A DNA stretch of 57,644 nt from NCBI GenBank assembly GCA_009929695.1, contig RZZW01000020.1:1-57644 (forward strand), written 5' to 3'. A program made the translations under genes and the position numbers. Positions 24,135 through 32,408 of the stretch are shown here, piece after piece (position 1 is the stretch's first letter; every line of letters begins with the position of its first letter). The notes beneath the pieces were generated by a model, which saw only the letters and a program-made list of their open reading frames with translations, ran no database searches and was not told where the DNA came from. This DNA is from Clostridia bacterium. GTDB taxonomy: Bacteria > Bacillota > Clostridia > Oscillospirales > Ruminococcaceae.

Positions 24135-25772
24135 ATGGCACTTGCGCTGCTCACAGCGTGCGGCAAGCAGACAGCAGCACCGGCGGCGGAAGTAAACGAC
24201 ATAATAGTGCTCTACACAAACGATGTGCACTGCGGTATTGATGAAAATATTGGCTACGCCGGGCTTGCCGCGTATAAGGCGGCGGCGCTCGAAAAAACGC
24301 CGTATGTCGCGCTTGTCGATTGCGGAGACGCAATACAGGGCGATGTCGTCGGCACTGTTTCAAAGGGCGAATATCCGGTCGACCTCATGAACGATGTCGG
24401 TTACGATTTTGCAGTCCTCGGAAATCATGAGTTTGATTACGGCATGACACAGCTTAAAGCCCTTATCGAGAAATCAAGCGCGCAGTATCTTGCCGCAAAT
24501 ATTACATACACGGGCAGCGGCGAAAGCGCGATTGAAAAGACAAAGCCCTACGAAATTGTAGAGTACGGCGACAAAAAGGTCGCGTTTATAGGCGTGTCAA
24601 CTCCGCACAGCATTACAAGCTCAACACCGTCATATTTTATGGACGAAAACGGCAGCTTTGTCTATGATTTTTGCGGCGGAGACAGCATAGACAAGCTCGC
24701 CGCATGTGTGCAGGGCTACGTTGACGAGTGCCGCACAAATGGCGCGGATTACGTCATAGTCTGCGCACATCTTGGTGACGGCGAAGGACACTCTCCGTTC
24801 ACCTCAACAGAGCTTATAAGCAGCACAACAGGCATCGACGCGCTGCTCGATGGACACTCGCACAGTGTCGTTTCATGCCGCATTGCGCAAAATAAAAACG
24901 GCGAAGATGTGGTTGTCTCGCAGACAGGCACAAAGCTCGCCAACATAGGTCAGCTTGTCATAACATCAAACGGAAATATTTCCACGGGGCTTATTTCCGA
25001 CTATGCTCAAAAAGATACGGACGAGCAGGAGTATGTTGACGAAATAAAGGAGCGCTACGAAGCCGACACAAAGGTTGTTGTAGCAACAAGCGATATAGCG
25101 CTTTCGTGCAGCGACGCAAACGGCTTTCGCCTTGTGCGCAACCGCGAAACAGCGATAGGCGACTTTTGCGCCGACGCTTACCGCGCAGTTGCAAAGGCTG
25201 ATATCGCCTTCGTAAACGGCGGCGGCATACGCGCTGATTTGCCGATGGGATATATAACCTACGGCGACCTGATCGCGGTGCACCCGTTTGGCAACACGCT
25301 TTGCAGCGTGAAAGCCACAGGTCAACAGGTGCTTGACGCGCTCGAAATGAGCGCGCGCTTTACGCAAGCCGAGCAAAATGACGGCAAGCTGGCAGTGGGC
25401 GAGTCGGGCGGATTTTTGCAGGTGTCTGGGTTTAAATTTACAATCGACACATCAATTGCGTCGTCAATCACAACAGATGAAAACGATATGTTTGTCTCAG
25501 TAGATGGCGAGCGCCGCGTCAAGGACGTGATGGTGCTCGGCAAAGACGGCGAATACACAGCGATTGACCCCGCAGCAGAATACACAGTTGCAAGCCACAA
25601 CTACCTCATGCAAAACGGCGGCGACGGCATGAATATGTTCATGAACGATGAATTTATCATAAACAGCGGCATGATTGATTGCGAGATACTTATAAGCTAC
25701 ATCACCGAAAACCTAGACGGTAAGCTGGGTGAATTGTATTCAAGCACAGGTGACAGAATTACCATTAAATAA
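24135..25772 (+). CDS. 5'-nucleotidase/UDP-sugar hydrolase family lipoprotein with damaged start
   Basis: 545 residues from the ATG at 24135. Metallophosphoesterase motifs YTNDVHCG, DCGDAIQGD, GNHEFDYG and DGHSHS are followed by the C-terminal nucleotide-binding domain (GGGIRADLPMGYITYGDL, NYLMQNGGDGMN). It would split extracellular nucleotides, anchored at the lipobox LLTAC. The natural start appears to be the ATG at 24093, which has a GAGG site and leads in frame into KKSAALLLAVVMALALLTAC, but its third codon is TAA (24099-24101). Starting at 24135 leaves a signal with no basic residues. Export is therefore doubtful unless the TAA is a sequence error. Confidence 0.88.
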   Translation: MALALLTACGKQTAAPAAEVNDIIVLYTNDVHCGIDENIGYAGLAAYKAAALEKTPYVALVDCGDAIQGDVVGTVSKGEYPVDLMNDVGYDFAVLGNHEFDYGMTQLKALIEKSSAQYLAANITYTGSGESAIEKTKPYEIVEYGDKKVAFIGVSTPHSITSSTPSYFMDENGSFVYDFCGGDSIDKLAACVQGYVDECRTNGADYVIVCAHLGDGEGHSPFTSTELISSTTGIDALLDGHSHSVVSCRIAQNKNGEDVVVSQTGTKLANIGQLVITSNGNISTGLISDYAQKDTDEQEYVDEIKERYEADTKVVVATSDIALSCSDANGFRLVRNRETAIGDFCADAYRAVAKADIAFVNGGGIRADLPMGYITYGDLIAVHPFGNTLCSVKATGQQVLDALEMSARFTQAEQNDGKLAVGESGGFLQVSGFKFTIDTSIASSITTDENDMFVSVDGERRVKDVMVLGKDGEYTAIDPAAEYTVASHNYLMQNGGDGMNMFMNDEFIINSGMIDCEILISYITENLDGKLGELYSSTGDRITIK

Positions 25773-25783
25773 TTATAAAAAAC

Positions 25784-25861
25784 GGAGCGACGAGGGCGTC
25801 GATCCCTACGGTTATCCGCAAATTCACGGAAGATTGTAGGGAGCGACGCCCTCGTCGCTCC
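25784..25861. repeat. REP-like inverted pair, GTAG-headed
   Basis: GTAGGGAGCGACGCCCTCGT at 25836-25855, running on through CGCTCC to 25861, and its inverted partner at 25784-25809 (ending GATCCCTAC). Each is GTAG plus a GGAGCGACG/CGTCGCTCC hairpin, with about 26 bases between the pair. Located 11 bases after a stop codon. Confidence 0.8.
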
Positions 25862-25892
25862 GAATACGTTTATGCAATTAGGTGGCTACAAA

Positions 25893-26111
25893 TCACAGCT
25901 TAAAATCGTCAGCCGAAAATTCGGGTAATCTCGGGCGGCGCTTTGGCGTGCGCTTTAGCGGGTCGTAATCAAATTTCGCGCATTTGTAATCAGGCTGAAC
26001 AACGCCTGTGCGCTTGCAAAGTATCTGTTGTCCGTCAGGCGAGCGCCGTCCGTTTGCGCAATATTCGCACATTGGAGTTATCGCAGTGTTAAAAAGTGAT
26101 CTGCCAAACAT
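25893..26111 (-). CDS. small Cys-containing hypothetical protein
   Basis: 72 residues from the ATG at 26111 with GGGGGAATTTTA before it; the much longer frame upstream runs through repeats and is not credible. The sequence has CEYC early, then a third and fourth Cys (ILCKRTG, DYKCAKFDYDP), spaced like a small metal-binding knuckle, and a basic, Pro-rich C-terminus (RTPKRRPRLPEF). I know similar short proteins in clostridia only as hypothetical. Confidence 0.7.
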   Translation of the reverse strand: MFGRSLFNTAITPMCEYCANGRRSPDGQQILCKRTGVVQPDYKCAKFDYDPLKRTPKRRPRLPEFSADDFKL

Positions 26112-26141
26112 TAAAATTCCCCCGCAAAGTATATTGTTTAT

Positions 26142-26371
26142 ATTATACCACAATTGCAGCGCAATTGTGGTATAATCGGCGATTTCGGCGGTTGCCGCTT
26201 TAGCGGCGAGCCAAACGCCATAAAAATAAAAGTATAATAACCGCTTGCGGTTATTATACCACAATTGCAGCGCAATTGTGGTATAATCGGCGATTTCGGC
26301 GGTTGCCGCTTTAGCGGCGAGCCAAACGCCATAATGATAAGCGTATAATAACCGCTTGCGGTTATTATACC
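26142..26371. repeat. 111-bp tandem repeat, two full copies
   Basis: Units at 26142-26252 and 26253-26363, with a third ATTATACC at 26364-26371. Each unit contains ATTATACCACAATTGC with its complement (16-bp arms), a GC-rich imperfect hairpin, and GTATAATAACCGC with its complement (13-bp arms). The two copies differ at only a few positions. The TAA stop of the ylbJ-like gene lies in the terminal copy. The period is 37 codons, which creates repeated but meaningless reading frames. Confidence 0.9.
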
Positions 26372-27423
26372 TTCTTTTTCTCCTTTCGTAAAGAGCGCGG
26401 AGGGATTGCGCAAAAAACCATGCACAGCAGCGCAAAAATCATCGCCGTCACGTCGGCGGGTATGTGAGTGTAGGTCTTGCGCGGGAAAATTGTTATAGCC
26501 GCCGTCGTTGTGTAAACAGGGAAAAGCCACAAAATAAGCTTAAAAAGCAAAAGCGAAATCGGCAGATGAAGCAACCTCGACGCAAGCAGCGGCGCAAGGC
26601 TTATGTCCTTATTCGCCATAGCCCGAACCTGCAAAATTATGCTCGCCCCACAAATACTGAGCGCCGCACAGCACTTTATAGGCTCCTTGAGCAGCTTGCA
26701 CGCGCTTGTCGACTCAAGCAGCATAGCCGCGACCTCTTTTATTGGCGCAGACAGGCTGAAATCCTTTAAAATTCCCATTAAAAATGAGAAAAAGACAACA
26801 TACCCGCATATGCAACACACCGAAAAAACACTGTCGCGCACAGCTTCAACAAACCCTGACGGCGCGGCATTTATTCCTAAGTGCGCTTTTTGGCTTTCAG
26901 TCTCGGGCTTAATTATAAAACCAAAAACAACCCCGCAAAAAAGCGACGCTAAGGTAAGCAAAATAAACATGACAGCCCCTGTGTAAAGGCTGCCCGCAAT
27001 GCCGCCGCCGACGGCGCTTATCACAAACGACGGCGCGCTTGTCACACAGCAGCACATCATAACCATTGCGTCGCGCTTTGATATCTCGCCGCTCTCATAA
27101 AGGCTTGATATCAACTTCGCCGCCACGGCAAAACCGCCGAGAAACGACAAAAGAATAGCCGCCGGCGCTTTTTTGCTCTTTATGCCAAGCAGGCGCGCAT
27201 ATGGCACAAACGGTATGTCAAGCAGCGGAGAATGTTCATTTTCGATGATAAGACGCGTCAAAATCATAAACGGGAAAAGCGACGGTATAACTATGCGCAC
27301 GCAAAGCGCAATGCCGTCAAGAGCGCCGCTTAGCGCCTCCTTATTATATGCAAAAAACAGCACAGCGCAAAAAGCAGCGGCAAACAGCGTCAGCCACGCT
27401 TTAATCTGCTTTAATACACACAT
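26365..27423 (-). CDS. ylbJ: YlbJ-like sporulation membrane protein (nucleoside-recognition/Gate domain)
   Basis: 352 residues with about eight hydrophobic segments. SLFPFMILTRLII near residue 50, FLGGFAVAAKLI near 95, and CVTSAPSFVISAVGGG near 130 match the Gate (nucleoside-recognition) fold of YlbJ. In Bacillus YlbJ is a sigma-E-dependent membrane protein needed for spore cortex formation. It is divergent from yqfC across about 65 bases, in keeping with sporulation control. The stop codon falls in the adjacent 111-bp repeat, so the last residues (EKKKV) may have been altered by the repeat. Confidence 0.78.
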   Translation of the reverse strand: MCVLKQIKAWLTLFAAAFCAVLFFAYNKEALSGALDGIALCVRIVIPSLFPFMILTRLIIENEHSPLLDIPFVPYARLLGIKSKKAPAAILLSFLGGFAVAAKLISSLYESGEISKRDAMVMMCCCVTSAPSFVISAVGGGIAGSLYTGAVMFILLTLASLFCGVVFGFIIKPETESQKAHLGINAAPSGFVEAVRDSVFSVCCICGYVVFFSFLMGILKDFSLSAPIKEVAAMLLESTSACKLLKEPIKCCAALSICGASIILQVRAMANKDISLAPLLASRLLHLPISLLLFKLILWLFPVYTTTAAITIFPRKTYTHIPADVTAMIFALLCMVFCAIPPRSLRKEKKKV

Positions 27424-27487
27424 AAAAACCGCCTCCTATGATATATATATGTAGTGGTAATATTTGTATGCTGAAAGGCGGACGGCA

Positions 27488-27787
27488 ATGAAAAAACATT
27501 CGGATGAGCAGTCATTTTTTGCCTTTACAAACGCAGGCGGGGCGCTTGAACCCTTGTACTCGGCGAAAACTCTGCATATAAGCTGTGGCAAAACAAGCAG
27601 CCTCGACATCCAAAACTGCACAAGCGTGCTTGAATATGACGACGAAAAAATCAAGGTTGGCATGGGCGCTGTGCAGCTTGTGATAGAGGGCGACTCGCTT
27701 GTTATGGACACACTTATAAAGGGGTGTGTCACTGTTCACGGACGTATTTTCCGCATAGGCTTTGTGTACGGAGATGAGCGCGTATGA
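27488..27787 (+). CDS. yqfC: YabP/YqfC-family sporulation protein
   Basis: 99 residues from the ATG at 27488, after AAAGGCGGAC. TSVLEYDDEKIKVGMGAVQLVIEGDSLVM is the core of the YabP/YqfC beta-rich family and GRIFRIGFVY the end. In Bacillus yqfC is a sigma-E-controlled gene that pairs with yqfD. The stop overlaps the next start (GTATGA). Confidence 0.85.
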   Translation: MKKHSDEQSFFAFTNAGGALEPLYSAKTLHISCGKTSSLDIQNCTSVLEYDDEKIKVGMGAVQLVIEGDSLVMDTLIKGCVTVHGRIFRIGFVYGDERV

Positions 27788-28535
27788 AACAAAAAATATG
27801 GAAATGGCTGCGCTGCTATGTCAGCTTTGAGAGCAGCGGAGGTTTGTCGCAAAGCTTTTTCAACGCCTGTGCGCAGAAAGGTCTGTTAATTCAAAGCATA
27901 AAAGCCACAAAAACAGGCTTTTGCGCCGAAACTTCCGCGGCAGATTATCTCAAAATGCACAAAATCGCGCGCGGCTGCCGCTGCCGTCTGCGCGTTAAAA
28001 ACAAAATCGGATGGCGCTACACATACAGGCGATTTTTAGGGCGCATCGGCATACCAATCGGCGCGGCGGTGTTTTGCATAATTCTGTTTGCGTTTCCACA
28101 TCTTTTATGGAGCATAAAATTTTATAATTTTACTCCGTCTCAGGAGGCGCAGCTTCGCCAAAGCCTTTATCTGATGTCAGCTACAGCTATAAAATAGACG
28201 GTGTGGGGCTGTCGTTTAAGCTTGGCAAGGAGGTAGAGGCGGAGCACCAAACCATCACGCGTTACCCGCTTTCGGTGTTTGATTTTGTCCTTCCGTTCAC
28301 CGTCACCGAAACACAAACGCGCGAATATACGCCGTTCACCGTCACCTATACGCCAACACAGGCAGCCGACACAGCCAGAGCGAGAATTTACAGCGAGCTT
28401 TACACAAATTTTCCGGATGCGGAAATAATCACCAAAAGCGAAACGATTGAAAATGAAGAAAACGCCGTAAAAGTGAGCGTAAAATTCACTTTTACAGCGG
28501 ATATAGCCAAAACCGTGCCGTTCGGCGGCGTTTAA
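27784..28535 (+). pseudogene. yqfD: sporulation protein YqfD, internally deleted and frameshifted
   Basis: The first frame (27784-28197) gives a normal YqfD N-terminus: WKWLRCYVSFESSGG, a basic region, one membrane span (about 92-112) and WSIKFYNFTPSQEAQLRQSLY, then runs out of frame and stops at 28197. The C-terminal part resumes in another frame at about 28160 (DVSYSYKIDGVGLSFKLGK) and continues to 28535 with IAKTVPFGG at the end. The middle of the protein, roughly 150 residues that carry the conserved extracellular domain, is missing. A GTG at 28203 could start the second half, but that would lack the membrane anchor. The gene order yqfC-yqfD-phoH is otherwise kept. Confidence 0.8.
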
Positions 28536-28582
28536 CTGTAAAATTTAATCAAAAACTGCTTTAATATTTCAAAATATATGCT

Positions 28583-28588
28583 ATAATA
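28583..28588 (+). promoter_or_regulatory. -10 element before phoH
   Basis: TATAAT inside GCTATAATATAC, about 34 bases before the phoH ATG. I see no good -35 hexamer at 16-18 bases, so this is a partial call. Confidence 0.35.
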
Positions 28589-28621
28589 TACATTGATAAA
28601 CTATACCTAAGGGGTAACTTG

Positions 28622-29584
28622 ATGGCAGAAAAGCAAATTGAGTTTAATAATATGGAAACGGCTCTTGATATTTTCGGAAATCAGGACGAAAATATTAGGC
28701 TGCTCGAAAAGACGTTCGGCGTGACGGCTGTTTGCCGCGGAATGCAAGTAAAGCTGACCGGTGACGAAGCACAGCTTGCCTGTGCCGAAAAAGCGCTCAA
28801 CGCAATGACGGAATTGTTGCAGTCGGGCGCGCCGCTTGAAGAGCAGAGCATACGCTATTGCATTTCGCTCGCGTGCGACGGCGACGAGGAAAAGGTGAAG
28901 GAGCTGACAGGCGACTTTATAGCGATAACCGCAAAGGGCAAGCCGATACGCCCGAAAACGCTCGGGCAAAAGGAATATATAAACGCTATAAAAAAGCACG
29001 CGATAACCTTCGGCGTCGGCCCTGCCGGCACAGGTAAAACGTACCTTGCCGTTGCAATGGCTGTAAAGGCGTTCAAGGCGCACGAGGTATCACGCATAAT
29101 CTTGACGCGACCCGCCGTTGAAGCGGGCGAAAAGCTAGGCTTTCTGCCGGGAGATTTGCAGGATAAGGTCGACCCATACCTGCGCCCGCTTTACGATGCG
29201 CTTTTTGATATGCTCGGCATCGAAAAATATCAGGCGCTTTTTGAAAAGCAGCTAATTGAGGTCGCCCCGCTCGCGTATATGCGCGGCAGAACGCTCGATG
29301 ACGCGTTTATCATTCTTGATGAAGCACAAAACACAAGCTGCGAGCAGATGAAAATGTTCTTGACGCGCATGGGCGCAAACTCAAAGGTCGTCGTGACAGG
29401 CGACATAACTCAAATAGACCTGCCAAACCACACAAAAAGCGGCCTTGTGGACGCGCTAGAGGTCTTGAAAGACGTTGACGGCATAGCCGATATGCGCTTT
29501 TCAGACAAGGACGTCGTACGTCACCGCTTGGTGCAGGCAATCATAAAAGCATACGACAGAGCAAATCAGCAAAAAAACATATAA
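28622..29584 (+). CDS. phoH: PhoH-family ATPase
   Basis: 320 residues from the ATG at 28622, after AAGGGG. An N-terminal KH-like region is followed by the P-loop GPAGTGKTYLAVA, Walker B FIILDEAQN and the arginine-rich end. PhoH-like proteins are RNA-linked ATPases. In Firmicutes the gene sits next to ybeY and era, a ribosome-assembly neighbourhood, as here. Confidence 0.92.
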   Translation: MAEKQIEFNNMETALDIFGNQDENIRLLEKTFGVTAVCRGMQVKLTGDEAQLACAEKALNAMTELLQSGAPLEEQSIRYCISLACDGDEEKVKELTGDFIAITAKGKPIRPKTLGQKEYINAIKKHAITFGVGPAGTGKTYLAVAMAVKAFKAHEVSRIILTRPAVEAGEKLGFLPGDLQDKVDPYLRPLYDALFDMLGIEKYQALFEKQLIEVAPLAYMRGRTLDDAFIILDEAQNTSCEQMKMFLTRMGANSKVVVTGDITQIDLPNHTKSGLVDALEVLKDVDGIADMRFSDKDVVRHRLVQAIIKAYDRANQQKNI

Positions 29585-29600
29585 ATAGGAAGGGCTTATA

Positions 29601-30101
29601 ATGTCGAACAAGGTATATATCACAAACAAACAAAAAAACGTAAAGGTGCCAAGCGGGCTTCGCATTCTCATCCGCCGCTCATGCAACGCGGTGCTTGAAT
29701 ATGAAAATTTTGAAGAGCCTGCCGAGATAAGCGTCACGTTTGTTGACAACGAGGAAATCGCGCAGCTCAACGGTCAATACCGCAACAAGCCGCAGCCGAC
29801 TGATGTATTGAGCTTTCCGCTCGGCGAGGACGGCAAATACGACCGCAACGAAGAGACAGGCGCACTGCTGCTCGGCGACATAGTAATTTCGCTTGAAAAG
29901 GCTATGGAGCAAGCGAATATGTACGGACACACCTTGCAGCGCGAGGTGGCGTTTTTGACTGTTCACTCAATGTTCCATCTGCTTGGCTACGACCACGAAA
30001 ACGGCGGCATCGAAGCGGTGCACATGCGCGAAAAGGAAGAGGCCGCGCTAATTCAGCTTGGCCTCCCGCGCACTGTTTCGTATACGCCCGATAAGGAGTA
30101 A
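29601..30101 (+). CDS. ybeY: endoribonuclease YbeY (rRNA maturation)
   Basis: 166 residues. The zinc motif is HSMFHLLGYDH (H-x3-H-x5-H), preceded by KPQPTDVLSFPLGED and LLGDIVISLEKA, both family signatures. It acts in 16S rRNA 3'-end maturation and 70S quality control. It starts 16 bases after phoH and ends two bases before dgkA. Confidence 0.94.
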   Translation: MSNKVYITNKQKNVKVPSGLRILIRRSCNAVLEYENFEEPAEISVTFVDNEEIAQLNGQYRNKPQPTDVLSFPLGEDGKYDRNEETGALLLGDIVISLEKAMEQANMYGHTLQREVAFLTVHSMFHLLGYDHENGGIEAVHMREKEEAALIQLGLPRTVSYTPDKE

Positions 30102-30103
30102 TC

Positions 30104-30589
30104 ATGCGCAAAGGCCGCTTTATCGACAGCTTTATTTACGCTGTCAACGGCATAAAGACAGCCGTGAAAGAGGAGCGCAATATGCGTTTTCATCTTTGCA
30201 CGGCTTTTTATGTGTATTTGTTTTCGCTTTTTTACGACTTTACAAAAACACAATATGCCGTCATAACAATACTCATCACAGGCGTGATTGCGCTTGAGCT
30301 TTTAAATTCAAGCCTTGAGCGCTGCGTCGAGCGTCCGTCGCCCGATAAATACCAAATAGCGGGTGTCGTCAAGGATATGGCCGCGGGCGCGGTGCTAATT
30401 TACAGCATCGGCGCGGCAGTCGGCGGCATTTTGCTGTTTTGGGACGTTAGCGTTTTTGGCAAAATGCTGCGATTTTTTATGGCACGCCCGCTTTTGCTTA
30501 TTTTGCTTATAGTATCGCTTGTTGCGGCGGCGTTTTTCACGTTCGGCAAGGCTGTGCTTATGGATGTTTTCAGAAAGAAAGGTAAATAA
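30104..30589 (+). CDS. dgkA: diacylglycerol/undecaprenol kinase DgkA-like, with extra C-terminal span
   Basis: 161 residues. The conserved core is RFIDSFIYAVNGIKTAVKEERNMRFHL, then ELLNSSLERCVER (catalytic Glu region) and KDMAAGAVLI. Gram-positive members phosphorylate undecaprenol and recycle the cell-wall carrier. Usual length is 115-130 residues with three spans; this one has about 35 extra residues with a fourth hydrophobic stretch (RPLLLILLIVSLVAAAFF). Its stop abuts the era start. Confidence 0.88.
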   Translation: MRKGRFIDSFIYAVNGIKTAVKEERNMRFHLCTAFYVYLFSLFYDFTKTQYAVITILITGVIALELLNSSLERCVERPSPDKYQIAGVVKDMAAGAVLIYSIGAAVGGILLFWDVSVFGKMLRFFMARPLLLILLIVSLVAAAFFTFGKAVLMDVFRKKGK

Positions 30590-31495
30590 TTGGAAAATAC
30601 AAAATCAATCTTCGTGACGATAGTCGGTCGTCCAAACGTCGGCAAATCGTCGCTTATAAATAAGCTTGTCGGCGAAAAAGTGGCGATAGTCACCTCAAAG
30701 CCGCAGACGACGCGCACGAAAATCACAGGCATATTAACAGTCGGCGCTGTGCAGTATGTTTTCATGGACACCCCCGGCATACACACAGCTCGCACAAAGC
30801 TCGGCGAGCGCATGGACAAGGTGTCGAGCGACAGCATAGCCGAGGTTGACGCGGCAATGATGCTTTTTGAGCCATACGGCGAATTAACGCCGGCAGAGCA
30901 GACGCTTATTGACGGCATACGCGCAAAAAAAGTGCCCGCAATCGCCGTCATAAATAAAACCGACACCCTCAAAAAGAAAGAGGACATCTTGACTCGCATG
31001 GAGTTTATAAAAAACCTCGGCGTGTTCGATGAAATTTATCCGATTTCGGTTTATGAGGACGAGGGCTGCACAGAGCTTCTCGACGCTTTATTGCCGTATG
31101 CCACCGAGAGCGTGCATTATTTCCCAGAGGACGCGTATACCGATATGCCCGAAAAGCAGCTTGTGGCGGAGATTATCCGCGAAAAGCTTCTGCTTCATAT
31201 GCGCGACGAAATTCCGCACGGAACAGCCGTCACGGTTGAAAGCTTTAAAGAGCGAGAGACCTCCGCGGGCAACGCGATAATTGACATCGACGTGAATATT
31301 TACTGCGAGCGCAAGAGCCACAAGGGCATGATTATCGGCAAGGGCGGCGCAATGCTAAAAACAATCGCAAGCGAGGCGCGCGCCGAATGTGAAGAATTTC
31401 TTGACAGCAAGGTGAATTTGCAGTGCTGGGTAAAAATAAAGGACGACTGGCGCGACAATGATTTTCTCCTAAATAATTTCGGCTTTAAGTCCTGA
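30590..31495 (+). CDS. era: GTPase Era
   Basis: 301 residues from a TTG that follows the dgkA stop directly. G1 GRPNVGKSSLINKL, G2 TTRTKITG, G3 DTPGIH, G4 NKTD, and the C-terminal KH domain GMIIGKGGAMLKTIASEAR are all intact. It binds the 3' end of 16S rRNA and checks 30S assembly. Confidence 0.97.
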   Translation: MENTKSIFVTIVGRPNVGKSSLINKLVGEKVAIVTSKPQTTRTKITGILTVGAVQYVFMDTPGIHTARTKLGERMDKVSSDSIAEVDAAMMLFEPYGELTPAEQTLIDGIRAKKVPAIAVINKTDTLKKKEDILTRMEFIKNLGVFDEIYPISVYEDEGCTELLDALLPYATESVHYFPEDAYTDMPEKQLVAEIIREKLLLHMRDEIPHGTAVTVESFKERETSAGNAIIDIDVNIYCERKSHKGMIIGKGGAMLKTIASEARAECEEFLDSKVNLQCWVKIKDDWRDNDFLLNNFGFKS

Positions 31496-31559
31496 CACGA
31501 CAAAATGTATCAAACTCCTTTGTTAAAATAGCGTTAGCAGCTTTAACGGAGGTGTTTGT

Positions 31560-31739
31560 TTGGAGCAAGAAGATTTTTGGGTCAAATTTATCGCGAGCGG
31601 CAGCATAGAAGAATATTTAAACTATAAAAACAGCGGCAAAATCGGGGAAGTTCAAGATGCAGATAACGACGATGGGGCTTGTGCTCCGGGCCACAAAAAC
31701 AGGGGAAGCGGACAGAATACTGTCGATACTAACGGCTGA
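31560..31739 (+). CDS. yqzL: YqzL-like small protein overlapping recO
   Basis: 59 codons from a TTG at 31560 with GGAGG seven bases before it. The first 27 residues (EQEDFWVKFIASGSIEEYLNY...) match the short YqzL family found between era and recO in Firmicutes (pattern DFxWKxFxxTGSIxxYLxxK). The typical protein ends near residue 45. Here the frame continues 83 bases into recO in the +1 relation, ending at 31739 with a tail that has no family likeness. The family's function is unknown to me. Confidence 0.7.
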   Translation: MEQEDFWVKFIASGSIEEYLNYKNSGKIGEVQDADNDDGACAPGHKNRGSGQNTVDTNG

Positions 31740-32400
31740 TTACGGCGTTGTATCGGCAGTTGCCAAGGGCAGCCTTCGCCTTAAAAGCAAGCTTTTTTCA
31801 GCCACAAGCCTTTTTTGCTACTCTGAATTTACACTTTTTGAGGGCAAGACGATGTGCGTCGTGGACGAGGCGTCCGTGCAGGAGGTTTTCTTTGGCTTAC
31901 ATGAGGACGTTGAAGCTATGGCGCTCGCGATGTATTTCGCCGAGATAGCTTCAACCGTCAACCCAGCGGGAGAAGAAGCCGCCGCACAGCTAAAGCTTTT
32001 ACTCAACAGCCTTTATTTTTTGAGCGAAAAAAAGCGCCAGCCGCGCCTTATAAAAGCAGCGTATGAGCTGCGCACGTTGACAAATGCGGGCTTTATGCCA
32101 AACCTCGTCGCGTGTGCCGCGTGCATGCAGTACGACAGCGGCAGCTTTTTTTTCGATTGCTCAACAGGGCTTTTATACTGCCAAAGCTGCGCCGAAAAAA
32201 AAGGTATACAATGCAATCTCGACGCGCCCGCGCTCGCGGCGATGCGTCACATAATATTTTCGCAGGACAGCAAGGTGTTTTCATTCACGCTGCCGCCGCA
32301 AAGCCTCGCGCTTTTGTCGCAGGCGGCGGGGCAGTACACGCTAATCTGCATGGAAAAGCCAATGAAAACGTTGTCCTTTCTTGAAACCGTATTGACATAA
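31657..32400 (+). CDS. recO: DNA repair protein RecO
   Basis: 247 residues. The N-terminal OB-fold opens TTMGLVLRATKTGEADRILSILT, then a helical part, and the zinc knuckle CAACMQYDSG...CQSC at about 150-180. RecO loads RecA on gapped DNA with RecR. The start lies inside the yqzL frame; mutS2 starts eight bases after the stop. Confidence 0.93.
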   Translation: MQITTMGLVLRATKTGEADRILSILTADYGVVSAVAKGSLRLKSKLFSATSLFCYSEFTLFEGKTMCVVDEASVQEVFFGLHEDVEAMALAMYFAEIASTVNPAGEEAAAQLKLLLNSLYFLSEKKRQPRLIKAAYELRTLTNAGFMPNLVACAACMQYDSGSFFFDCSTGLLYCQSCAEKKGIQCNLDAPALAAMRHIIFSQDSKVFSFTLPPQSLALLSQAAGQYTLICMEKPMKTLSFLETVLT

Positions 32401-32408
32401 GAGGAACC

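Noticed and set aside
26142..26371. CRISPR array or coding 37-residue repeat protein
   Set aside because: The units abut with no spacers, and the repeated frame is a by-product of the 111-bp period that joins unrelated sequence to a small gene with its own start at 26111.
28203..28535. Independent gene starting at GTG 28203
   Set aside because: The frame continues upstream as YqfD-like sequence (DVSYSYKIDG) with no stop or ribosome site at the GTG; it is the C-terminal piece of a broken gene.
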